Shown here: positions 14,130-27,519 of the stretch, piece by piece
How positions within the stretch are numbered: position 1 is the first letter of the stretch
Layout: each line of letters begins with the position of its first letter
NCBI RefSeq assembly: GCF_001039355.2
Contig: NW_019775391.1
Span: 561,541-625,540 of the forward strand
Length of the DNA: 64,000 nucleotides
Direction of reading: 5' to 3'
Source: Lingula anatina
Taxonomy: Eukaryota; Brachiopoda; Lingulata; Lingulida; Lingulidae
Position numbers and translations under genes: made by a program
The notes under the pieces: model-generated
Database searches by the model: none
Told to the model about the DNA's origin: nothing
The model's input: the letters and a program-made list of their open reading frames with translations, nothing else

Positions 14130-15130
14130 TTCTGTTGTTTGAAGTGAACACACGTCTTCAAATGCCAACTCAGGAAACCATTTCCTACTGCATTTCACTC
14201 TTGGCTGCACACAGTGGCTCAAAATTGACGACTCTATCCCCGACACTTGTTGTAATTCGCCTTTACATCGCCCGAACATATGCTGGACATTTTTGCAGTA
14301 AATTAACAGCGTGCCTTTGAGGGGGTCATTGGATGATGCCGCGGAGCACACACACCCCGCCATCTCCCCTGGACTTTTATTTTTCAACACCTTTAATATT
14401 TCAACAGCCCCGTTTAATAATTTCTGAAAAATAACACCTGGTAAATTTAATTACGGGAATGGAGGTTCCCATGAAGAGACGGAGGTATGATGCTGCAGTA
14501 ATCTCCATGAGGAAACCCTATTTACTGTTGATAGGAATGGTGAAGTATTTGTGGACATAAATTTTCCTTCTTTGCCAATGTTAATCCAATATTCACGAGT
14601 GGATTTCAACTTCATAAGCCTATCAGATACTCAGATTTATGGCCCGAGTTCAAAATGTTGATGGAAAAAGGTGTACTTGCATACCCTAATAAATCCGGCC
14701 TTGTCAGGAAAGATAAACCTGATCTAACTGAGGGCCCTGTAAAACTTTGTCAATTACGCCGCCGCTGACAAACCAGCGCGGATTGATTGCCCGAGGTGTG
14801 ATTGAACCGACATGAAACTCGCTACTGGGCTTCAAGAAATCACATCACAAAGCAGTAAGGACTTTAATTGGAAGGAAGCGAACCCCTCCTCCCCCCTCCC
14901 ACCTTCCCCAAGGCAATCTCGATGATATTAAGGCGGGGAGAGATGATCATATAATTGGTGTAATAATCAATACGAGACGTGGATAGTGATTAAATTTTAA
15001 TCGCAGTAATTTGAAGGAAGCTAAGCTACCCGGAGGCGAACAACCAATAAAATTAAGGCGGGGAGAGAATATGATTTAATTGGTTTAATAATCATTGTGG
15101 GGCGTTGGGGAAGATTAAAATTAAATTACT
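14130..15130. promoter_or_regulatory. Candidate cis-regulatory cluster
   Basis: A GC-richer island in AT-rich flanks with dense homeodomain-like TAAT/ATTA and TAATCA words. It includes a diverged direct repeat: 14927-15000 and 15052-15124 share 17 identical bases beginning ATTAAGGCGGGG, then a TAATTGGT-n-TAATAATCA block. No coding frame fits. The enhancer role is inferred from composition and position 3' of a developmental regulator. Confidence 0.35.
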
Positions 15131-17640
15131 GTATTTATACGTGTTTCTTCTAAATTATCCCGTATTTTGCTGTTCTACGACTCGGTATTTCTTATATATG
15201 AAATGACTGTTTTACTGAGACGTGATTTTTCTAAAGATGTACGCTGGAAGTTGCAGTTAGCTGTTCAAATATAATATTTTCGCGCATATTGAACGAATCC
15301 GGGTTGCAATGCAAATTTTTGTAAACGCAACGAACTCATTGTGCCGTCTGTCACGTGACCAGCCGAGGTCTGCCTTAGAATCAATTGACGTAACAGAGAT
15401 ATTTTTTAACGTTTATAACTTCAGAGGGCATTATCTTTTTCAAAAACTTTCTTTGCGAGTTATCAAGCAAAATAGGATGTTTGTGCACTTGATATTTCGA
15501 CAGCTTTTCGCGAAATTGTGACCATGAAATCTCTAAGTATTGGAACGTTATTCCATTGAAAATGGACAGGTAAGGTCACTATTATGCGAGTTAGTATGTA
15601 GGCAACCCTGTAGGGGTCCCATCAGTGTCATCGGAACCCATTTTCAAAATGACTTGTACACAGAGTACGAACAAAGAAAAAACTAAGATGGTTCAGTGAT
15701 TATACAGGTTTAATTACAAATTTGTGTATTTTGGACTTTCGTGTCTTGCATATGAGCTAATCCAACCATCCATTTTAAAAAAGAAAGGCACCGCTGTTTT
15801 AAAAATAATTTTCATAATGTAAAGGGTATCCGCCTTATGAAAAATATAAAAATGTCATACAGAAATGACACTAAAATACACGATCGTCGCTAACAAATAA
15901 ATTCAACCATTAAAACTACATATATTATACTCATAGACCAGGATTTTTCCTCTGCATGATTAAAAACATTACTATGACCACAACTATTTACAGCAATATC
16001 TATTTACATTATTCCTCACATATCTGTAGTACACTTTTTTAAAAAAATAAATCTTAAAACAAAGCGTCAATTGTAAAATACCCAGCTTTTAAGTAAATTA
16101 CCATATTTTTCATGTTTTACAATTTTACCTCGTGTCTAAATCAAATATATAAATGATATGACGTTTTTTTCATTAAAAATGGTTGTGAACAATTTGCTAA
16201 AATTATTGACGAGCTATTTACCTTTTTTTTTTGTAAAAAAAAAAAAAAAATTCATTAAGAAATTACCCCCCCCCCCCCCCAAGGCCCGAAGCAGTATTTA
16301 CTGTCTCAGACTACATCTACAAGCACCAAAATTTAAAGTTCCCATCTAACCCATCCCACTAGTAAGGAAACCACGGACATGTGACATATTTCAACACAAA
16401 ATCATAAAGGTATGACAGGTGTACAGTGATGTGGTATGCCTAAGTATCAAATTAACTACAGTAGCATAAAAATGCTGACCACGTAAAAGGGGGAGAGAGA
16501 GATTACACACTTCGTCTGAACCAATATACCGAGATGGCACTTAATAATTAGCCGTCATACAGACAACACGAGTGCAGAGCCCGATTTACTTCATAGATCA
16601 TGTGTTGCATAATGTGGAAGTAAATCATCCATTCTCCCTGTCAAAAAAGAAATGATGAGCAAGCGAGCACCTGTTAATGGTGTAACTATCTTGTACAACA
16701 GTCAGTTACATATAATCTTTTGTAGAGATAGTCGTGGTGATGAAAGAGGAGAGAGGGGATTGGGGGGGGGGGGGCAAGTTATATGAATTTGGGAAGTAGT
16801 TCATTTTTTTCAGGAGCCTGGTTTCTTAGGAGAGGAGGGAAAACCCACCTCGTTTAACACTCGTAAATGGCCTGGGATGGGTAGCAGAATTTATCTTGAA
16901 TAACAGAATAAACGAGAGCGGCACAAAATTGGGTGTGGCGTGGTGCGAATCCTGAAGCGGCCACTCCGTTCATGCAAAGCTCTTGTAGCAAGAATGGACT
17001 CAAGGATGAACCCGGGAAGGTGGGGGGAGGGAGGGGGTTGTTAACTTTCCTTATGTATTTATAATCATCAGGCACATCCATCAGGCCAGTAAAGGTGGGA
17101 ATTATTCTAAAATTTATAATGTTGACTTCGTCTGCCACCAAGCATTTAAGAATTAGACATGTAGACTATATCCCGAGGCCTGCCACCACGCATTCATAAT
17201 TGTGCCAAGGTATTCCATTTCAACCCCCATTCTGGAGGAAAAAAAAAGATGTAACAAGTTTCGGCTTTCAAAACGGATATTCATCAATGTAATGGCCAAC
17301 TGTGCAGAAAATGTCTGGGTGTCAGCGTCCCCCCTCCCCCCTGGTGTCACATTTCATAAGCTGTCACACAGCTAGGTGTCAACGTCAACGGTGGCAGCAC
17401 CGATGACTTGAGGACGTCATCAAACTGTTCTGACAGTCCTTAAGGAATCTGTGGGTAGAGCGAATCAATTCTGCCCTTCCCCTGCTTCATTTTATTCATC
17501 ACTATTACTGTGACATAAGGCAGTGATCCAAAGGGAAAATAATGCATATTTATAAACATTTTGGTGGGTAATATTCTGTTTATCTTCTATCAACCAAAAA
17601 CATTCAGTTTCCAACCCCTAAGTCAGTACAGAACTTTCCA
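15131..17640. other. Noncoding stretch with homopolymers
   Basis: No gene seen. It contains a perfect E-box palindrome GTCACGTGAC near 15350, adjoining poly-T/poly-A and a C15 run (16266-16280), and a G13 run (about 16762-16774). Confidence 0.55.
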
Positions 17641-18280
17641 GTATAAATTCAACAGCCTTCTCCCCATCACCAAACAAATTTACCCCCCCTACACCCCCAC
17701 CCATGAACCGTTCAACCGTCATCACTAATCTACAACTAATGACTTTGCACCTGAGGATACAGGTAACAGCAACCTTTCCGTACCCCACCTCTCCCTCTCT
17801 CTGTCACAGCCTGTTTTTCTGTAGAAGCTAATCTACAACTTATGACTTTGCACCTACAAACACAGGTCAAACCAACATTTACTAGACCCACCCCCCTCCT
17901 CCACCACCAACATGATATGTGTCGTCCTAATTATATTTGTGTACCAAAGAACACAGGTCACTATGAATGCTGCCTTTTGTCATTTGATTTTGTTATTTAA
18001 AAGCAAAATTCTCAAACCTATCACTTCTTTGCAAATCTTTCACCACACCAGTGGGGTCGTCCATCCGCTGCTTAAAAACCTGCAAAATGTGTTCCCCTAA
18101 CTCCACCCCCTTCCCTTCTATCGCCTCTTCTGGGGGATTTTGACTTCACACCTGTCCAACAAAACCTCCCCCCCCCCCTCCCCCCAAAAAAGAAAGTCCA
18201 CTAGTCCTGACAGGCGTGGTTAAAGATTTTCCATTTTTACTCATCGATCAACCTAAAAAAAACCAGAAACTGTTCTGAAA

Positions 18281-18366
18281 AGGCTAAGCTATTGCCAAAA
18301 TAGACACCCCTCCCCCAGACATGTCACCTGTTATCTATGTCTTTGCACTAGACTCTTACATCTGCC
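18281..18366. repeat. Direct repeat, left of gap
   Basis: Begins TAAGCTATTGCCAAAATAGA (18284) and ends ATCTGCC. It is nearly identical to the sequence immediately right of the N run, apart from a small indel and a C/T change. Confidence 0.85.
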
Positions 18367-18442
18367 NNNNNNNNNNNNNNNNNNNNNNNNNNNNNNNNNN
18401 NNNNNNNNNNNNNNNNNNNNNNNNNNNNNNNNNNNNNNNNNN
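18367..18442. other. Assembly gap (76 N)
   Basis: Run of unknown bases flanked on both sides by the same sequence of about 85 bases. Confidence 0.99.
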
Positions 18443-18531
18443 TAAGCTATTGCCAAAATAGACACCCCTCCCCCAGACAGTCACCATGTCACCTGTTATC
18501 TATGTCTTTGCACTAGACTCTTATATCTGCC
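18443..18531. repeat. Direct repeat, right of gap
   Basis: Second copy of the gap-flanking sequence, starting TAAGCTATTGCC and ending ATCTGCC. It carries a few extra bases (GTCACC) relative to the left copy. Confidence 0.85.
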
Positions 18532-18975
18532 ACCCCCCCCCTTCCCTATTTTTTCACTATGTCTGCCAGGTGAAGATCTATAGGTTTGCACCTGTATCCA
18601 GTGGTCACTTGCCCTTCCAGAACGATAATTAGCCAAGGTCAGGATATCACAACCACAACAAGTGTCCCACTCACACGTGATGGTGCTGCCATCACTGATC
18701 TGGTCAGCAGAGATCCAGGAGTTCAAGCAATACATGATTTTGTGCCATTCACACAACCCACCCTTCACTGAGGCCATTGTCTCCCATCACACACAGCCAT
18801 TATGACATAACATACCCCTCATTTTTCATGGTTCCATTCACAAAACCCAAACATCATTAAGGGATGATTATGGAACAATTATCAGGTCCCCAAGGATCCA
18901 CCAAGTGACCATCTCCTTACATGCAAAACAATGAGCACACCAAGACTGTATTCCCATACCTAAATTGATCTAACA

Positions 18976-19166
18976 GGATCAATCTATCTCCAAGGGGTTT
19001 CATCCTAAATTGCTATCAGCTTAAGCGGCTTAGATGTGTGGCATGTGACTGAAGCTGCTAAACGATAATTAATTACCCCCTAGCAGCTTCAGTAGGCATG
19101 ACAGACATCTCAGCTGCTTAAGTTGATTGCAATGTAGCGAGAATCCTCTTGGAGATAGATCGATCC
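18976..19166. repeat. Long imperfect inverted repeat (85/86-bp arms, 20-nt loop)
   Basis: The arm 18976-19060 pairs with the reverse complement of 19081-19166. My hand alignment finds about 16 differences over 86 columns, one of them an indel. The loop, 19061-19080, is rich in AT and ends in C5. The word ATTCCCA (18950-18956) and its complement (19183-19189) sit at similar distances outside, so the symmetry may extend further. No terminal target-site duplication is obvious. Confidence 0.85.
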
Positions 19167-19189
19167 ACAGTACAATACGATCTGGGAAT

Positions 19190-20510
19190 GGTCCCCAAGG
19201 CTTAAACATGTGAGCAGCATGGTGCCTCAAACATATCAGTATTAGACAGCAATAGACAGTTTCTTGGTAATTGTGATGAGATGATAACCCTCTGATTACC
19301 CTCCCTCTATATATCAACAACCCAACTACAAGGTAATCAAGGAATGTGACAGAATTATCAAAATTATGTGATAAAACAGCACAGATGCCTCCACGTCTCC
19401 CCTGCATGGGTCAGCACACGTTATATTATCATGATAATAAAGATAAAGGCTACTGATGGGAAATACCATACATACCACACCACATTTCAACCACCCCCCT
19501 CCCAGCCAAACTTCCAAAAATTTAGTAAAATTTCACTAGTTATCAATAAAATCTTTTAAAACTTTCCATCTTTGCACTTTTTATAATTCTCTTTGAAATG
19601 TCACAGTAAAATCCTAGTGTGGTAAAAAAATGGAGAAAAAAATCATCTCATATATCCATTAAACCTTTCATTACTAATAACCAATAACACTGTCCATTAA
19701 AATATTATTTACAATTAAATATTTGCAATCATCACAAATACTGTAAAATCACTCTGCACTACAACTTACACAGCTTTCACAATCATAACATTTCAGAATC
19801 AATTACATTAAAAAGGAGAGGTTAAAAACAAAATAAAGATAGCAAATAATGAACATCCCAAGCATACATTTACAAGGAGACTTTATAAAGTCATTCTCTT
19901 TATATACATATTGCAATTTTTCCACCACCCAAGGCATACAAGTAACCTGTGTCCAATTCTATACTGTTCGCATTGGGAAATGATATTTGGCTGTAGGAAA
20001 ATATTCCACTGTCCTTTGTTTCACTCAGTTCTTCTCAAAATATTGGCAATAATCTGGAAAAATAAATTTTTACCATTATGCATTTATCTTTGTAAAAAAC
20101 TCAGTAATGCTCTTCAAAATCAAAGAAAATGGTGAAAAAAGAAATCAAGATAAAAGCTCTTTCCATATACAATTTGTCTGCAACTCTATAAAAAATGGAC
20201 TAATCATCAAGAGTTGGGAATGAATTATGATGGGAAATCAAGTTTTGGTGGGAACACCATGACTGCAATAAAAAGAAAGAAAATTGAATAAATATAAATG
20301 TATTGTATATCATAACAGTAAAAACCACTGACAGTGGCAAAATAAATAAATAAATAAATAAATAAATAAAATAACCACATGCAGAAGAATCACAGTTTTT
20401 GATTAAGCACATATCAACACAGCATACCTTATTATTACAACCAATGACCACCCATCCCCCATCAAACAATGTACTGGTATGTCTATCTCTATCTGACCCA
20501 AACACCTCAT
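19190..20510. other. Noncoding stretch
   Basis: AT-rich, no gene seen. An AAAT microsatellite lies at about 20339-20371. Confidence 0.6.
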
Positions 20511-20830
20511 CTAAGCTATTAATTACACCTCTAACGCCTCATTAATATAAAACAACACGCCTGGTGAGATAGAGATCTGATAGGAGACTGTATCCCATCT
20601 CTCAGTGGGACAGGCGGGGGTGATGTGTGAGTAAAAGACAGCCCATGCTGCCAGCTGTCCCCGTCGTTAAGACAATTGATTTCAGATCAAGGTGCTCTGC
20701 TGGGAAATCAGCACAAACTAATGAGCTTCTAATTACAGCAGTTTTTCACCAGAGTACAATTTAATCAATTAGCCTCTGCTCCGCCCTCACGTCCAAATAA
20801 GCAGGTTGATTTCCAATTGTTTACTTGCAT
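20511..20830. promoter_or_regulatory. Candidate conserved noncoding element
   Basis: A GC-richer block bounded by AT-rich DNA, with several TAAT/ATTA cores, CAATTGATT and TTAATCAATTAG-like words and no long open frame. It resembles homeodomain-rich enhancers. Function is inferred only. Confidence 0.3.
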
Positions 20831-21029
20831 TTTTCCTTTTTTCCTCTCTCTCTCTCTTTCAGTTATGGCAAGACAGTCCTGCACATCAGTGTAATGTCTG
20901 TCACACTTTTAAAACTGCTAACAAACACTTTTTTATTTCATTTACATTGTTGCCCCCGGTGGACAAAACTACTGTAAAGTGCCCTGCTCTGAGCAATCTA
21001 TTCTAGGGAGTCACTTGTAAGTTTTACTT

Positions 21030-21069
<40 letters not shown>

Positions 21070-24000
21070 GTGTAGCAATATAGTGACATAGATGTCATGG
21101 GTCAAACATGTTTAAAAAACTTTCCATTATTTCGTTAGGACACTTAAAATCCAGTAGCACTCATCAACCAAGCAAATACCACAGAGCAGAAGAGAAAGTG
21201 CCTTTCTATATAACACTGTGTTATTCATAGATGTTAGAAAGCCTATAATTGTGAAGAAGAATTCTCTGCTTAATAAATTATTATTATTATTATATAATAA
21301 AGATCACTGTTATCTACAAGAGTCAAATTGTTCAACAGCCTCATTCTTCAACACTTGATTATTCCTTTTTTAAAAATAATTTCCAGGGTTGTGGTGCATC
21401 TGCCCAGATTTGGTAAACAACCTCAGTTTCTCATTATAATTCAACCAGAACATAAAACATCATACAATAATCATGACAATAGGCATCCTGATGAAAAGCA
21501 CACACAATGTCTAACAAATACAGAGGATTACAAACGTACATCTTTTATAAAGAATATAATCCTCATCATAATTTTTGCATGTCTCATCCCCCGGGTATCA
21601 CATAATCCCATTGTAAATGCTAATAACCCAAATATTCAATTAGGACAGATAATATCCCATCTATCAGACACAAAAGGTCTTACTTTCCGATGCACTCAAT
21701 AAGTGCTTAAAAGATAACATAACAATTAGATGCTAAATTGTCGCATTGATTCATGCCTCTTTGGTTTTTTGTCAGACTTTTTGCCTCCAGCTTTGGCGCC
21801 ACATGTTCACCTGTTTATCCTAAAACATTAATTGATATCATAATTCACGATTCAGCGACTAAGCTTGTAATTTTTTGTAATGGTAATCTTATAAAGTGTG
21901 GGATGCTCAATTTCATTAAGTCAATTGCTTTTAGCCTATTTAGTTTGAAATCCATGTTCTTTTAATATGTAAACATATCCAGTTAGGGTCTAATTGAATG
22001 TATTCTTCAACAGTTATAATATATTTTCTATCAAATTATGCACTTAAGCACTTGTGGTCTTTTTTTCTGATAACATAAATAGTCTTCTTTTTATCAAAAA
22101 AGGATTTTTTTCCCCCTGGAATTGAATTGATAACACAGTATTATAAAAACTGGAAATTTTCTTTGTTCCCCCTCTTTTATTTATTTTATTTTTTTTTTTA
22201 GCAGCACAGCAAATGATGTGTTCTAGTATCCTCAGTAACCAATTGTTCAAAAACAAAATCACAATAATGTCACAAAAAGCTATGTTCAAGGAACAATAAT
22301 TCTTGTCATAAAATCAGGCGTGAAGTGTCAACTCGTCGGTAAAATGACTTGAAAAACATGGCCTTCTCTCTCCTCCTTCAATGCTTCATTTGAAAATACG
22401 AATTTTCACAAATGATTCTTCGTTTATTAAATATACGAAGATATGAAAAAAGACTGCCTTGAAAACAATGAACTCCTATAAAGACCCATTTGAAAATATT
22501 CTTGGGTTAAAAACAGATTAAAAATAATTAAAGCATACAAATTTTCAAAGCAACACCACACCACAATCTTATTTTTCCTCTAGATGGCAAAGTGTCAATA
22601 GCCCACACCCAGCCTGGGGGTCACTGTTTACAAATTGCTCACCAAGTGCAAAGACATTAGTATTTTCAGGTACAAAATCACAATTTGCACACCACTACAC
22701 TGAACATTCAAACCTATTTACAGAACAAGTCAAGTAAAGACACCCTGTTGTCTTCGAAATTTCCCTTCTACAACAAAGCTAATGTTGAAAAAATTTGTCT
22801 CAATTTTCATTTGTTGACATTTTTTTCATGTAATGTGTGCTTTTCATGTCTCACCCAAAACAGAATTGAATCAAATCATTTTTACTGGAGTAGAAATTGT
22901 GAAAAAGTTTAAAATATGGTTCTTACCAAAAATTCTCTGCCCCACTGAAAAGGACAGCTAAAATGATTTGTAATTTTTTTTTTACTTTCATTACAAATAT
23001 CATAAGAATAAAAAGTGTGGGAGGGGGGAGAAGAGATGTCAAAGGTCCTTATTGACAGTGTTTACATCAATCTATATCTATTATGACAACAGAGAAATAG
23101 AAATAGAATATGCCTATCTTTTTATCACATTAAAACAAAGAAGTTCTACACTAAAATGTTATTGAATTTTCACTGACGCTCTGTGATAAACAGACACCAA
23201 GCTGCCTCGATTGTTATCTTAGATGAAAAACGCTGCATGTTCAAGTTCTCCTTCATGCACTTGTTGCAGGATTTCAGCATATTTACAATCTTGGGTGACT
23301 TGTGAGTATGCCTGCACACTCTTTGTAAGAATGGAAAAGTCAGACAGAGAGTATAAACTTAAGCTGCTGCCCTGAATGTATAACACCCTTAATCTTGTGG
23401 AAAATCTCAGAAACAAGCGTATTCATTACGTTTTTGAAAACTTCAAAGCTGGAGTATAATGCACTTGGTCTTCTGTCAAACAAAACTGAGCTCACTCCCC
23501 TCAGTCATAATATTATACTTTCCGTGCAGTAAGGTCAAGAGGGGGCGAAAATTAGAGTCATTGTGTATACAAGAGTGACACCTATTTTGCAAGTGAGTCA
23601 ACTCCACCCTATTCCCCCCTTTCCCCCCCCCCCCCCCCCCAAAAAAAAAAAAAAAGACCTTAAGAGTAAGGAGCACATAGTTGGCACCAACATATTAAAC
23701 AACTCTTTATCAGGAATATGGTATGGGCCTTTTTGATCCTTTTTTTTTACAAAGCATCACCTACATTGCATAGCTATAATAAAATAAAAGGACTTTAGCT
23801 GCTGCGCAATTAACTATCACTTTTCTAACAGATTTAATGGCCTGGCTAGTAACTCTTATCATTCAACCAGGAATTGTATTTAAACAGCTATTCACACTGG
23901 GTTGTTGGAAAACTGAATGATATTCTAATGCAGTGTGTAATGAGGAATTCATTCATTTTGAGTCAACTCGGGTATTTTCATACATACAAATTTTCTTCTG

Positions 24001-25790
24001 CAAAAAGATTTTGGTGAATGTTGTACAGAAAAGCAACTAAACCACACAATGAAAGCCTCTTTGTACAAGTTCATAAATGATAAAAGAGACTTTTCTTGCT
24101 TTCTTTACAGTTGTGTGAACCGTTAAGGCTAAAAAGAAAGAAATTTGACCTTTAGCCCCAAATCAATTATTGAACAGAACACGGTGAATTAAAACAGACC
24201 TTATCTACACATGACTGACCCATACAGGTTAAAAATTAATAATTGACATGAGATGGTTGGTAATGAAATGTCGAGAACTTGTATCTTATTGCGAAATGGT
24301 GTGATGTCAGGTGAGCGCACGAAGCCAATGACAGGCTCGTGTTTGCGCTAAGAAAACAGAAATTCGCTGGAATTAACTTGACAAGACAGAAACCAGCATT
24401 TAATTTGTGTTGAGTCAAGTGCAGGTCAGTTCAAGAACTGTGTTTTGTTTTCATACATTATAAAACTGTCCGTGTTTCTATTCAATTTCAACTTCTTTGT
24501 ATGGTCTGTTACCATGCATTTTACTTTTGTTGAACACAAACCATGTCCTGAAATAAATAATACTGAAGTGCGTTTTTAATCTTATTCAGTATAATATTGA
24601 TTCAGTATAATAATGGTTTGTAAAAAGAAAAAGTCAATGTTATAATCAAATGACAAAAACTTCCAGACCTAAGTATTGAAGAGAGCAACCAGTCCATGAA
24701 GTAGGGCAACATATCACACGGACCATGGAAAATGACAACCTATACAGCAGACTGCAGCCAAAAATGATCTAATTTGTAAAAGAAACATTAAAAAAGACAA
24801 ATGATCCAGCATGAGAAAACCAACAATTCTTCAATTATTCACACCTTTTGTCTGCATAACAGATAATAACTAGGGGAGTATATCAATAATGTAGATATTT
24901 TTCAGAAATGATTTGCTGCCCCGTTTCTTCCTCGTCCTGTGGGGGTTGAACTATAAAGCAGCTATATATCATACAACCAATCACAGACGCTACTGAAACA
25001 TTGCTGTGCTGTGTTTCATAAAATACACATAAGTATTCCATCCCAAATGTATCTGATTGGATTTCTGTCATTAGAGGAACAATTGCACCATGTTATTTCC
25101 TTTAAAATTTTCACCATTCTAAAGAGACAAAGAGCTCAGTGAATTAAGAAGAAGGAAAACAGCATTAACTTTTCAGATATAAAACTCTAGATAAAATGGG
25201 GAAAGTTTTTTTTTTTTTTATGAAAATTTTATTCTTGGAAATTTTTTCCCAATTTATACCTTAAAAACAATAAAAGCCTTTAAATTAAAGTACCTGATGC
25301 CAACATATTTTTCTAAAATGTACAGGAAAACATAGCACTCCAAACATTGTGGGAGGCATTAAGACTTGCATCATTTAATTTAAAAAAAAGGTATAAAACA
25401 TGGAATCAAGGTGCGGATGGATCGATCAACTATCTGTAAATAGGAAAATTTTCCTTTATTTTTTACAAGGAAAAAATCACTTTTGCTGGCAATTCTCAGA
25501 TAGGATGCTTTAAATGTTCTAGTGCAAAGCATCAGATTATATTCTAATGGGTGAGTGCCCTATTAAAGCATTGGACAATCACCCCAGTTAACGTTCATCT
25601 TGGAAAAAAAAAAGATACAACAGAAGTTCATTCTTTGTGTTCAACACATGGAGTCGATTAAAAAAGGAAAAGAAGTGTCAGGGACCTGGGTTTCAGTTAC
25701 AGATAATTACAAAAATATACGGAAATATTTTTTTAGCACAATAGAGACTGGCAGCTGTGCAATTGGAATGAATTGTCAAATTACTGCCAC
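20831..25790. other. Noncoding stretch with microsatellites
   Basis: No gene seen. It contains a CT dinucleotide tract (about 21032-21067), a C18 then A15 run (23623-23655) and many short AT-rich frames with no family resemblance. Confidence 0.55.
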
Positions 25791-25799
25791 ATCCCGGTG

Positions 25800-25960
25800 T
25801 TCTTGGCTGACCTGTCATTATATCAAATGACATGGGAAGAGCGTCCGTGTGATAGCCTCTTTGTGACAGCCTCCTTGTGACAGGAATCCAAATGTGATTG
25901 GAAATCAAACAGACAAACCTGGCCTATTTGGAGCATGACAGGCATCTGGTAACAGGAACC
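25800..25960. promoter_or_regulatory. TGACAG-rich block
   Basis: Three short units in tandem, about 14 bases each, carry GTGATAGCCTC, GTGACAGCCTC and GTGACAGGAATC; another TGACAG follows at about 25937. TGACAG is the core recognised by MEIS/PKNOX/TGIF TALE homeodomain proteins, so this could be a binding cluster. Speculative. Confidence 0.22.
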
Positions 25961-27519
25961 AAAAAATGTTACGAGAAATCAAACAAATGAATAAAATCTT
26001 AGCCAAGTCTGGGCAATGCTCACAATATTGGATAACTAATATCTACTGCACACTATTCACACATTCCTTATAAATTTTCCATGAGATGAAATATCTGATT
26101 TACCTAAAAGCAATTACATTTAAAATATTCATTTCAAAAACAACATAATATTTGCATTTCTTGGAAAGGGAAGCACCAAACCAAGTTCTGAAATGGTGTA
26201 TGCAAACCAAGTTCAGTAATGAAATCTTCCCACACAGGTAATAATGCAAATTATTCTATGAAACGGAATTTAATTGCATTTTGTGTACTTTTCTTTGAAG
26301 ATTCATAACAAATCACTGTACAGATCTTTAAGAAGTAAATAAGTTTTTACACTGATGCATCTATGACGATCTACTATAAAGTTGATTTTTTCCAAAAATC
26401 CCTTAAGAAAGCCTAGGGCCAAAAGCTTGGATTAGATATTACATTTTTACAGTAGATCTTTATAGATGCATTTGTATAATAACTTGTATACTTTTCTTAA
26501 AATGCTTAATTTTAAAAGTCCCCTTCTTGACTTCATTCAAAACACTGTATAAAACTGTTCTGCTGAGGACATTTCTTGAAGTGTGATTTCCCATAACATC
26601 TGTAGCTATTATGAATTCATGAGCCTCCACGAATTCAGATTTTCCTTTTTTTTTTCTTATGTAATTGTACTTAAATGTTTCAAATATGCTGTTACTGAGT
26701 CATTAAAATATACATCCACCACAAAATTTGCCAATATTTTAATACAAGAAACTTTGCGATTTTAATAAATGATTGGAAATCTAAATTCATAATTCTGCTA
26801 AAGATGGAACACTTACATAAAACAACTCAACACGAAAAAGCTGTAGAAGTAATGTGAAGTTGTTCTAAAACAACCTTTAAAATTTCCAGTTGTCCAAGCA
26901 AAACATTAAAAATCTTTCTTCACAAGCATGACTAATTATACTGATCAAAAGCCTTGGACCTGTGGCTAAATTGAAAACTACCCATCAGTACATCCATTCT
27001 AAATGCTGACAAATCAGTTGCTTTGAACATCTGTTAACAACAGTAGCTAGAGACCAGAAAACACTGCAATTTGTCTTCTTATTTAATACGTCTGAAAAAT
27101 TACCATCTTTTTACATCTCTGATGGTGCTTCCAACAACCACATCACTCTTATGGTATGAAAATATTCATCAATGGTCTGCAATACAAAAATGCCAAAGAC
27201 ATGCAATCACCAGGGATTAAAACAACTGAAAGAGTAAATAAATAAATCATAAAAATTGGTGGCATGGGAACCAATTTTTTCCTTTTAGTAGGGGACTTTT
27301 CTGGATGGAATAGGAAAAAAATATAAAACTTTCTTCGAATCCATAACAACTTTGCAAAAAAAAAAAAACAAATAAAAAATAAATAAATAAATAAATAAAA
27401 AATGCAAAACACAACCAAAAGGACTTCTTATTGCAAAAGAACTGTCAGAAATAGGGGAATCTCTGATTAAGCAAGCAGGGACTAAGATTCCCATCGTTTG
27501 ACTGGACGACTCCACCATC
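25961..27519. other. Noncoding stretch
   Basis: AT-rich; poly-A and AAAT tracts near 27356-27400. No gene seen. Confidence 0.55.

Larger units (their letters stand above)
17641..18640. repeat. C-rich degenerate tandem array around an assembly gap
   Basis: A word of the type GACTTTGCACCT followed by ACAGGT recurs (17741, 17844 and decayed forms near 18139, 18340, 18506 and 18580), spaced by C-rich tracts. The two best copies are 103 bases apart. It looks like a decayed minisatellite. Confidence 0.5.

Noticed and set aside
13865-14151. Minus-strand frames rich in Phe, Val, Cys and Leu
   Set aside because: They arise from translating the AAAC/AAAG microsatellite.
14127-14390. 87-codon minus-strand frame
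   Set aside because: No family resemblance; the region fits a regulatory element better.
16940-16975. GTGCGAATCC, resembling a tRNA T-loop
   Set aside because: No matching acceptor stem or anticodon arm around it.
18496-18777. Overlapping frames on both strands beside the gap
   Set aside because: They lie in the degenerate repeat region and start in duplicated sequence; no domain recognised.
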